Of a stretch of 23,600 nt of DNA, positions 9,396-18,332 are shown in pieces. Position 1 is the stretch's first letter; each line of letters starts with the position of its first letter. A program made the position numbers and the translations under genes. Under the pieces are notes generated by a model. It was not told where the DNA came from. It saw nothing but the letters and a program-made list of their open reading frames with translations, and did no database searches. This stretch comes from Paraglomus occultum (taxonomy: Eukaryota > Glomeromycota > Glomeromycetes > Paraglomerales > Paraglomeraceae): the NCBI GenBank assembly GCA_910592205.1, contig CAJVPJ010000491.1:1-23600 (forward strand). Direction: 5' to 3'.

Positions 9396-9550
9396 TCCAC
9401 TATATTGAGGGTTTTTGAAAATTAATTAGTAAATACACTATTACTATATCAGATGGAATTTATTACAGACGGTTTTGAGCCTCTATCCACTATATCGCGA
9501 TTTTAATTAGTCTCCACTATAAAGGAGGTCTACTATAAAGAGCGGCACTG
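9396..9550. mobile_element. DNA-transposon right end with subterminal repeats
   Basis: TCCACTATA occurs exactly three times (9396-9404, 9486-9494, 9513-9521), with the variant TCTACTATA at 9529-9537. The stretch ends GAGCGGCACTG at 9550. Read from the outside in this is CAGTGCCGCTCTTTATAGTA. Clustered short repeats behind a CAGTG terminus are typical of cut-and-paste transposons, for example pogo/Tigger-like ones. No partner left end and no transposase are seen here, so it is a solo or truncated end. Class assignment is inference. Confidence 0.5.
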
Positions 9551-9551
9551 T

Positions 9552-10007
9552 GTATTATCTTACAATACCAGCAATAATGATTATAGTGATATTGCTTATA
9601 TCTGTGTTGAATGCAAAAAGGATCTTGATGATGATGCTCTACCACATTGTAACGACTGTGGTCGAGCTATGAGAAATAGAACAGATTAAGATTGCTTCTG
9701 TGATTTAAAGAAAGATGAGCCACCAGTTAAAACTCCAACCATAACAGAAATAATTATAATGGCTCAGAGTTATGTGGGTAGACTAGAACAACAAAACAAG
9801 GATTTAATATTAAAACAGCAACTAGCCAGTGCTAAGGAAGAAATCAGTTCTCACTTGAACGCCTTAGACGTTTCAAAGGATTGACATGATAAACAAAAGC
9901 AAGAATTATTGGATAAAATTCAAAGACTTGAAAGTGAAGTTGAATTCTTAAGAAAACAGCAGACTCAACATGTTGCTCAAATTGAAGTTAAAGAAAATAA
10001 GAGATGA
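9552..10007 (+). pseudogene. Broken zinc-ribbon plus coiled-coil protein
   Basis: One frame runs 9552-10007 with in-frame stops: a TAA after the zinc-ribbon part (about 9687), a TGA at about 9882 and a terminal TGA at 10005-10007. The first part reads DYSDIAYICVECKKDLDDDA then HCNDCGRAMRNRTD. Its Cys-x2-Cys ... Cys-x2-Cys pairs (CVEC and CNDC) form a plausible zinc ribbon. After the first stop comes KKDEPPVKTPTITEI, then a coiled coil: YVGRLEQQNKDLILKQQLAS, KEEISSHLNALDVSKD, then after the second stop KQKQELLDKIQRLESEVEFL and RKQQTQHVAQIEVKE. The frame is otherwise intact over 150 codons, so it was recently coding. Its 5' end abuts the transposon end at 9550, suggesting that insertion or capture removed the start. 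The family is not identified. Confidence 0.6.
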
Positions 10008-10463
10008 CCTTGATTGAAAGTAAGAAAGTAATTAATACTTCTAATACTTTGAATTTAATGTAAATTAGTTTTATATAAATATTTTTATATATAGTAATAG
10101 TAATAGAGGTAATCCTATATTAATCACATTATGGTTTATATTTACATTCTGGCATGATAAAGTAAATTAAAATTAACAAGTTCATAAATTATGAATGAGC
10201 AGCATTATTACGTTTCAAAACATCATCAGTCAACTGGTCAATTTTACAGCCACATCATAATCAGCCTCTCATTTATAGGATGATCACTTTGTCTGGTTTT
10301 GTTGCAGCATGCCCCATATTAATATGGTAATGAAGTGATGTATTAATGTTTACGCCGAAACTTCCGTACGACCTTCATCACCTAATTGCGATAATCACGT
10401 CACTATTTTTTGACGCATGTGGGAATTTTCTGCCTGCACATCAATGGCGTGAGTTTCTCAAAA
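10008..10463. other. Intergenic upstream of lactate dehydrogenase
   Basis: Strongly AT-rich at first (10070-10150), then mixed composition. No gene is seen. The last part is the presumed upstream promoter region of the lactate dehydrogenase gene. Confidence 0.5.
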
Positions 10464-10496
10464 CCAATTGCCATTTTCACCGTCCGTGTTATAAAG
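10464..10496 (+). promoter_or_regulatory. CCAAT and TATA elements of the lactate dehydrogenase gene
   Basis: CCAAT at 10464-10468 is followed by TATAAAG at 10490-10496. Transcription starting about 25-35 bases after the TATA box would begin near 10515-10525, at or just around an upstream ATG at 10521 that is out of frame with the enzyme. CCAAT is the pentamer bound by the HAP/NF-Y complex, one subunit of which is encoded at 18036-19747. A functional link is only suggested. Confidence 0.4.
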
Positions 10497-10585
10497 TCCG
10501 GCTTGAACAATAGAGCAACAATGACAGCAGCAAAAAACGCTTGCCTTCCTTTGTCGTTGCATCAGTCGAAAGATTATATATCTCC

Positions 10586-11717
<1,132 letters not shown>

Positions 11718-12937
11718 GGAACAACATGATGTCTATAGGATGAACGCGTAGTTAGTCTTTATCATGAAGCCAATTGGTATTAGTAGTATATGCTGTCTTA
11801 TTATAGTTATTTTTGTAAAATCATGTAAAGATAAAATCCCAGAAATATCAATCAAAAAATTTTAATTAGAATTAGAAAAGACTTCTGAATGATGAGACTT
11901 TTCCCACTCATCTGCCTGTGTCATTGTCGGTTCATCAAACGCGCGAATTTTTTTCTGCCAAGGTTGACCTTTCAACTTATACCGAAAGTAACAGATTCTT
12001 ACACGTAATACTGTAATTCCTTCGCTGTTCGACGTGTGTTTATTCGGTGCGATAGGAACACTTCAGTTTGAAACGTTCAATGCATATGGGAATGGCCCAG
12101 GCTGAGAAGACGGGCATTGTCACAGAACGGGTCTTATAACTTAATTGCATACTGATCTGAAGTGTTACTCTCGGTACTGATGTACGTTATTATTACATTA
12201 TTCAAACTGTCAAGAAACGTGCCGGGTTCAATATTCAGAACTAAGCGACGAAGCACGAGAATGTTTATTTTCCTATGAGCTATGACAGTGGGACTAAGTC
12301 ACATATTATAGTGTTAATTGATTAAACCTTCAAAAGAGCCTGTATAAAAGACAAGCAAGTACAGTACTTGACAGGCGACTTTCATAAAATAAAATATCGA
12401 AGAAAATAAGACCAAGAGCATGAAAAATAGTTATTAACCCAATGTACTCTTGGATGGGATCCTGGTTTTCTACAGAAGTAGGAATCCTATGCCAGAATAC
12501 AACTGCGTTATATACACAATTAACTGAAGACTCGAACTGCAAAATTCAAGTAAAGATAATTTAGTAGTAATCACTGAACTAGAGTTCTAATCGATTATGT
12601 TAGGGTTAATATTTGCGACAATAACAATAACAATAACAATACATGTCTGCTATATCAAGAAACTTTGTAATTCGTTGATACTACTGCAGGCTACATTTGC
12701 GGTCATAATTCTGTTTCAATTGTCGCGCTGAGTAGCATTTGGGTTCAATTCGACTGCAAGTATTTTCCAAAGCTAATGTTCCGGCCCGTAGCAAAATTTA
12801 AAAACGGCTGGCTCAGTTCGAAACAGGCATATTTTATTTTGCTATTATCATTATTACTACAATGTGCTATTGCGGGTACATCACGTGAAGTACGTTGTGC
12901 CACCTTTTCAATCGCCAACAATATCTCGGGACGAAGT
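11718..12937. other. Intergenic with a hexamer repeat, no supported gene
   Basis: No supported coding sequence. ACAATA is repeated four times in tandem at 12618-12641. A 70-codon minus-strand frame at 12330-12542 has no family features. Confidence 0.5.
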
Positions 12938-12986
12938 GCTTGCGTTGCGTTTATGGAGATTTTGCATTTATAGAGGGGTTCCATTA
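12938..12986. mobile_element. Transposon-end-like sequence
   Basis: GCGTTTATGGAG and TGCATTTATAGAG occur close together and the stretch ends GGTTCCATTACC, where an intact end would be expected to read CCACTG. The repeated GCxTTTATxGAG motif is shared with the end at 13448-13557, in the same orientation. It is probably a worn right end of a related element. Confidence 0.35.
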
Positions 12987-13447
12987 CCATTAGGAAAGAC
13001 ATTTTTATAATTTACAGAATTTTTTTATAATACTTTTTAGCAAAAGCTTTGAGTATAAATATTTCTAATTATTGATTAAGATTTGACATTTTCTAAACTT
13101 TCAGTGTCTCGTGAGCACTCATTATTGGATTTCATTACTAGTATCGTCAGTTTCTAACTCAAATACTGACAAATTATTTCCTTTTATTTAGTACCAATAC
13201 AATCGATCTGCTGTTTCAAAGCCATTACAAACGGGATCAAACTCAAACACTGGGGGAAAAAATATAGCAATGTTTTACAAAGAATTTATTCTTCACACGT
13301 AAAACCGGATCTATAACAAATAATGTTGTATGCGCGAATTGTGATGTAAATTTGATATTAATATTGAATTTAGCCTGAATCAAATGTGCTACTGCTTACT
13401 ATTACATTGCGTTTTCGCAGCAAATAACATTACGAAATTACGCAAGT

Positions 13448-13557
13448 TGCGTTTAGAAAAATAAGTCTGTTAAGGCGGGACCGCAATTGCAGAAAACGGG
13501 TTGCATTTAGAGGTGGATTGCACTTATGGGGTGTGCATTTATGGAGATGCCACTGTA
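13448..13557. mobile_element. DNA-transposon right end with subterminal repeats
   Basis: Variants of TTGCATTTA occur at about 13448 (TTGCGTTTA), 13501 (TTGCATTTA), 13519 (TTGCACTTA) and 13534 (TGCATTTATGGAG). The stretch ends GATGCCACTG at 13555 followed by TA, which would fit a TA target site. Read inward this is a CAGTGGCATCTCCATAAATG end, as in pogo-like elements. No matching left end is visible in the window. Confidence 0.5.
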
Positions 13558-14457
13558 TAATCCACACTTCGCACTCGTCACTAAAGTAAGTATTTACAAA
13601 GTTATTATTTTCTGTCTGGATGCTATCTAACTTGTTTGAGCTGGTGTGTTTGTGTGTAAATATAATGACTTTGTCATTTTTAAATTGGTTACAAGTTTTG
13701 AATTTGTGAACAATTTAGAATATTACAAATTTTTCGCATTGTTTATCCGCTTATTTTAGCCCTCTTACGCAGTTCAGCAACATCTACACATAAAAATACA
13801 ATTATTGTTGGTGCAATGAATAACATTTTGAGCTGCTCCTAGTGATTCAATAATTATAACCGATAGGTTTAACTGATTTTCTTACAAATTTATTTTTTAT
13901 TTTACTGATAGAAATATTGTTATGGAAAATAATCACCAATTACCATTGTTTATATCATGCAAGAACGGTTGAAGATTAAATTTGGCTAGCATTTATGTAC
14001 CAAATAGGGCGCAAATGTAATTTCTGTTACATAAAATTTACACATCAGAGATTGTCCTTATCGGTGCGCGTATTTAACAGTTTTGTCAAATTTAGACCTG
14101 TAGAAAATTTTAGTTTAAAACCAAAAAGTTTATTTTTAATTATATTGAAAGTTATTTTTCATTATACGTTCCGACAGACGCACTTTTATCCAAAAACTGG
14201 TTGTAGTCTTTTTTTTTTCTGAAATAAATAAATGAATGGAATTTTAACAAAAAAGTATCGGGTTAAAATAACGTGCATTATGTAATTGTGAAAGTACTTA
14301 TTATAATTTGTCTAAGCAAATAGTTTTGTGCCAGAAAAATGTTCAAACTTTGGTTTTAATGTATCTGTTAACAACGGAAAATAATAAACCGACTGTCTTA
14401 CTATTATGGCAAATCCAGTAGAAACGCTTGTGTTAAAAATAGGTATGTAGTTGACCA
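13558..14457. other. AT-rich intergenic DNA
   Basis: Long T- and A-rich stretches and no supported gene. A 75-codon frame at 13995-14222 is low in complexity and ends in a poly-T run; it is not called. Confidence 0.5.
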
Positions 14458-14515
14458 TGGCGTAACGGTTCATCAAACTTGGGCATCCCGTTATTGCATA
14501 ATAACGGTTCGAGTC
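14458..14515 (+). ncRNA. Pol III-type A and B boxes with a perfect hairpin, tRNA-related relic
   Basis: TGGCGTAACGG (14458-14468) resembles a tRNA A box and GGTTCGAGTC (14506-14515) matches the core of the B box. The start-to-start spacing of 48 bases is normal for tRNA genes. Between them CCGTTATT (14488-14495) and AATAACGG (14500-14507) form a perfect 8-pair stem with loop GCAT. A working tRNA is not supported, because the T stem and acceptor stem do not pair. A tRNA-derived SINE or a decayed tRNA gene is possible, as is chance. Confidence 0.25.
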
Positions 14516-14585
14516 ATATGCGCCGATTATGTTGTGAAAACGTGAATAATTAATTTATTTAACTAATTAATTACGAACGACCTCG

Positions 14586-14978
14586 ATGATGCGATATGTG
14601 CTAATATCACACACAATTTCGCAAGATACTTATTTGTTACATCAATTCGAATGTGCATATTTTAACATACTTGCAACCGTATTACGACCCAAGTTTGTTG
14701 CTCACTCGCACAACCAGCAACTTAAGCACAATGCTACAAAAAGCGCCAATATAGTCATACCAGTTAAACCGTTGACAATCGCACAGAATATACTTGGATG
14801 TAATGAGGGAGGGACCCCCCATGCTAGAATGTGCAATATTTTTATGGATGAAGCCATACCCCAAAAATTTATTAGCCTCGGGGAAAAAGAACCTGATTTA
14901 CTTCTGGCAAATTTAGAAAAAGTTCTTTCCGTCAAAAAACAAACAAACAATATGAAAAAGTTTGACCTAATCCCCTAA
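14586..14978 (+). CDS. Orphan reading frame, 130 codons, uncertain
   Basis: The frame starts at an ATG (MMRYVLISHTISQD) and ends with TAA. The second half has a protein-like composition: SANIVIPVKPLTIAQNILG, then GGTPHARMCNIFMDEAIPQK, then EKEPDLLLANLEKVLSVKK. The first half looks less like protein, so the real coding part, if any, may begin later through an unseen exon. The opposite strand is also open over 14682-14950 with hydrophobic content. No family is recognised. It may be a surviving exon of a decayed gene. Confidence 0.3.
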   Translation: MMRYVLISHTISQDTYLLHQFECAYFNILATVLRPKFVAHSHNQQLKHNATKSANIVIPVKPLTIAQNILGCNEGGTPHARMCNIFMDEAIPQKFISLGEKEPDLLLANLEKVLSVKKQTNNMKKFDLIP

Positions 14979-15555
14979 TCCTTCGGTTTGGCGAAATCTC
15001 ATGCCGCATTCTTGTGATTGAGCTATCTACTTTTCTAAAGAGTACAACCGAGGTCGAACTTTTATATCAAAGTTGGCATGAGGTACATGTTTAAGTTCGT
15101 AGTTTATGCTCTTTGCCAGTATCGTGTAAACGGAAATTGCCGCTATATATGTCAACGGCTCAATGGTGTGAGACGATCCACGTAACAAGTTTGTATCATA
15201 TTATTTTTCCACGCCAAAAGGGAATCAGATTTATCTATGACGGCTGGTAGCAGTCATTATAAACCAATAATAGCCAAGGATAATTTGGTAGTATTAGGAT
15301 TTTCGACTTCATATGTAATAAATTTACGAGAACATGACTATGATCATTCGAGGCAGAACACTTATAGGCCAAATGAAGGCAACCATCTCACTTTATAAGG
15401 AGGACCTGGTGCTTTATATGTGCGTTCTCAAATCATATTATTAATGATTCCAGGTTTCTGATTTGCTTTGCCCAGCGTGGCCCTTATAAAGAGAGTCGAC
15501 TGTACTGTTTACTGCATATACGTTATACTTTTTCATAAGAAAATTTTCCAACCTA
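14979..15555. other. Intergenic, no supported gene
   Basis: Short coding-like runs occur around 15240-15460 but are broken by stops in all frames. Nothing callable. Confidence 0.4.
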
Positions 15556-16245
15556 TAAAATATCCCGCCGCTAGATTAAAAGAAACGTATCCTCTCACTG
15601 CCGATCGGCACGAACAAGCGCTACTGTTAGTGTTATGCTCAAAGTCCTCATAAAGAGTTATGGGAAGGAAACAAACTCTGAAGGCAATTTAGAGATTGGT
15701 ACAAAAGTTTAAAGGACTATAAATTCCAAGTTCAGTATTTGAAGGATCAAATGCAAGTAAACTCAACTAACTCGAACGCGGAATGGCCGAACGTTGCAGT
15801 AGTAGGAAATCATCAAAGAGAATATCCAAATCATCACGGCAGTCGAATCAAACGCTCGAACCAGCTCACAACCTGATGCATGCCGAAATGCTACCCAGTC
15901 TGTCTGTCTGTTATACATCCGCTTTATCCTTTCGAACGTTCACCAGATAAGCTGTATCCGAAGTCAGAACTTGAACAGAAGGCCGCTCTCGTCGTGGAGA
16001 TTCCAAAGGTCTGAGAAGATATATCTCTGAACTATATTGCTTCCACTTTTGATTTGTACCATTTCCCTTATATAAAACGGACACTATCCATATGGATCTG
16101 GGAATGGATACTCTCGCTTCACCTCTGGATCAATTCTCCCGCGAGCGTACATACCAAAATACGATGCTACGGAATATGTCAATGCGACCGACATATTCAT
16201 CCCTCTAATTGTATCATGACAGCATTTACTAATAATCATAGATAG
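15556..16245 (+). pseudogene. Broken gene of unknown family with several frameshifts and stops
   Basis: Successive peptide pieces appear in order: YPAARLKETYPLTADRHEQA; after a one-base shift near 15630, YAQSPHKELWEGNKL and a TGA; then RQFRDWYKSLKDYKFQVQYL and KDQMQVNSTNSNAEWPNV up to a stop; after a gap PFERSPDKLYPKSELEQKAA and LVVEIPKV with a stop; and in another frame DTIHMDLGMDTLASPLDQFS and RERTYQNTMLRNMSMRPT. Each piece is strongly protein-like, and some gaps may be former introns. The in-frame TGA and the shift inside the first piece mark it as decayed. I recognise no family. Confidence 0.5.
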
Positions 16246-16600
16246 TATAAGAAACGTTAAGAAATGACGATTACCTGAGACTGGGCCGAATATGATTGAA
16301 TCCTGATCTCTTTATTGATTTTCCAACATAGGCGTCATGTCGTGATTCCATTGTCGTTGACCACAACATGACTTGGTGCATATTCTAAAGTATATAAAAT
16401 TAAATAAGCAAATACTGATCGCATCTGTCCTAAATCCATCAATATTTTACCTTGTCATGTGACTTATATTCGGCCAGTAGGCCAATCCACACGGTTCTAG
16501 TAAACACAGTGAACAACGGACTCGCATCTGCCGACGGTCAATTATTAATCTTTAGTTACTACTCTTAGTCGATACCCTCAATTCCTCGCTGTTACCCTGT
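16246..16600. other. Intergenic, no supported gene
   Basis: No supported reading frame. It would contain the 3' flank of the minus-strand gene ending at 16601. Confidence 0.5.
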
Positions 16601-16873
16601 TTACTCACCAATCTCAAGCTCGACGGACATAATTACTCTCTCCTCCGCCTCATTTCTCTTGTCTTCCGTGACATCTGTGTTGAATGTTTTCAACGTTTTC
16701 ACTTCGATTGAAGGTGAGAAGGGCCGCACGACCGGAGTGAAGTGAAGGGGTATGAATACAAGGGCAAAATAGAAAATAACAGCGAACAGAAGAGAAGATT
16801 TAGGGTTTTGGAGAAGTGTGGTTACCGGATGAGACATGTAAATCGCAAGAAAGTAAAGTGAACACATTGCCAT
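16601..16873 (-). CDS. Small single-pass membrane protein, about 90 residues, unknown function
   Basis: The first in-frame ATG is at 16873 (MAMCSLYFLAIYMSHPVTTL). A clear membrane segment (SSLLFAVIFYFALVFIPLHF, about residues 27-46) follows a basic-flanked LLQNPK motif. The C-terminal tail is charged (TEDKRNEAEERVIMSVELEI) and ends GE before TGA. The short hydrophobic N-terminus may be a second segment or a signal anchor. Its start lies 91 bases from that of the plus-strand gene at 16965. That gene also has an LLxPR-like motif just before its membrane segment (LLEPRVFAFVV), hinting that the two may be related or work together. No family is recognised, and it may be a partial exon of a larger gene. 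Confidence 0.45.
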   Translation of the reverse strand: MAMCSLYFLAIYMSHPVTTLLQNPKSSLLFAVIFYFALVFIPLHFTPVVRPFSPSIEVKTLKTFNTDVTEDKRNEAEERVIMSVELEIGE

Positions 16874-16964
16874 TGTTGTCACACGCGACGTGTGTTATAT
16901 ACGGAGGCTTCCACAAATGTGTACCACATACCATCAACACATAACTTTTCTTATAATTGCCACA
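16874..16964. promoter_or_regulatory. Divergent promoter with dyad symmetry and TATA
   Basis: This 91-base gap separates the two divergent starts. It holds CACACG-CGA-CGTGTG at 16880-16894, a perfect 6+3+6 dyad, and TATATA at 16896-16901, 64 bases upstream of the plus-strand ATG. The dyad lies 7 bases before the minus-strand ATG. It would be a natural binding site for a dimeric regulator shared by both genes. This is inference. Confidence 0.4.
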
Positions 16965-17219
16965 ATGTCAGACACTCAATTCCGTGATATTTTCTCTCAC
17001 TTTCTGTATCCAATGTCTAATCAAAATCCAATGCTTCAAACACCTGCTACATCTGTACCGTCACCATACCCACGTTCATACACAAAGCTCTTCTTGGGTG
17101 CAAGCAAGAGGCTACTTGAGCCGAGAGTGTTTGCGTTTGTGGTTCTTACGTCTGTCTCATTGTTTGTTGGTGCAATGATATTGATTGATTTTCAAGATGA
17201 AGGAGAAGGAGAAATCGGA

Positions 17220-17254
<35 letters not shown>

Positions 17255-17288
17255 AGAAGAAGAGCAAGAAGGTGAAATCAGGGGGTGA
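16965..17288 (+). CDS. Small single-pass membrane protein with polyglutamate tail, 107 residues
   Basis: The ATG at 16965 (ACA-ATG-TC) opens MSDTQFRDIFSHFLYPMSNQ, followed by a Pro/Ser/Thr-rich part (QTPATSVPSPYPRSYTK), a basic motif GASKRLLEPR, one membrane segment (VFAFVVLTSVSLFVGAMILI, about residues 50-69) and an acidic tail, DFQDEGEGEIGE leading into 15 consecutive Glu and EQEGEIRG-type residues before TGA. The tail is encoded by a GAA/GAG repeat. A start further upstream at 16890 is not an ATG-preferred choice. The pattern of one helix followed by an extreme acidic tail suggests a membrane-anchored, charge-based binding tail, but no family is recognised. The gene is divergent from the one ending at 16601. 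Confidence 0.5.
17220..17264 (+). repeat. GAA/GAG trinucleotide repeat encoding 15 Glu
   Basis: Fifteen consecutive GAR codons (thirteen GAA, two GAG) are in frame with the gene at 16965. Near-pure GAA makes it a likely length-variable microsatellite. Confidence 0.85.
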
Positions 17289-18035
17289 GGAATGATGAGG
17301 AAACAAACATGAATGCAATTGTTTCGGTATATGTAAAATTGGATTATGAGAGTAAGAGAGAATGCGTATGACAGTCTGATCTTGGAAATTTCACTTTGAT
17401 AGTTAGTACGATGACCGCTTTCTATTACATGTTTTAAACAAATCTGTTTATTGTGCGGTCGCACTGTTTACTTTTTTTATTTGGGGTTTTTTATTTTGCC
17501 CAAAGTTCGTAGTCCTTTTATCACATGATTTATATGTGATCCACCTGACCTTTTTTGTGTCAAGCAAACACGTGTGTTTGGCCAGTGCGCATTTTTAGCG
17601 TTTTTACGTAAATCATAAAAAAATCAGAGAGTGATGAACAAAAGAAAAAACTTTGCTAAATTTTTATCATAAAAAGACTAGCGCGCGGGATGTATAAATA
17701 GCAAGATAGAAAGGGGGGAATTCGACCGTTGTGTGGACAAGGAACATAGAGTTTCAAATGAAGAAAATTTTCATACTGCTTATTTCATAATGTGAATCCT
17801 TATAAAACTTTCTAGCAGACTCGTAATGTCTTTATCAATCTGCCTTGACGTCAAAGAGCTCGTTCCCAACAACTCGAAACCCAAGTTAACAATGTCGTAA
17901 TTTAGAATTAACAACGACCAACATGCTGTTCAGGTTGCTTTCTCAATGCAAATTATATCATCATATTTGGATCACTTATTTAGGTTATCTTTAATGCTGC
18001 TGTACATATTGATTGTTCCGCAGAAATGAGTCGTT
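17289..18035. other. Intergenic, convergent gene ends
   Basis: The 3' flanks of the plus-strand gene ending at 17288 and of HAP5 (minus strand, ending at 18036). A TATAAATA lies near 17693. An ATG at about 17758 opens only MKKIFILLIS before a stop, and a 24-codon frame starts near 17827 (MSLSICLDVKELVPNN). Neither is supported as a gene. Confidence 0.45.
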
Positions 18036-18288
18036 TTAATTTCTCTGCATTCCTCCAAATGATTGTTCATAGGCGTTGCTGTTCTCTCCTTCAAACACAT
18101 GCTGTGTACTTTGTCCATGTGCATACCACTCGCTTCCTCTTGCTGATTCATACTTCACTTGATTCTCGGGTATAAAACCGCTGTCTCCTTCTGCATTCTG
18201 AGCGTAATACCCTTGCATATATCCGGGAGAAGAAGATGATTGTTCAGACGCAACTTGCTGCTGCTGTTGTTGTTGCTGTTGCTGTTGC

Positions 18289-18332
<44 letters not shown>

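Noticed and set aside
17192-17464. Minus-strand frame with polyserine opposite the polyglutamate gene
   Set aside because: It is the reverse reading of the GAA repeat, with no other protein-like content.
17758-17790. MKKIFILLIS, a signal-peptide-like start after a TATAAATA
   Set aside because: It stops after ten residues and the only possible intron (24 bases, ending at 17817) is too short compared with the 52-150 base introns elsewhere here.
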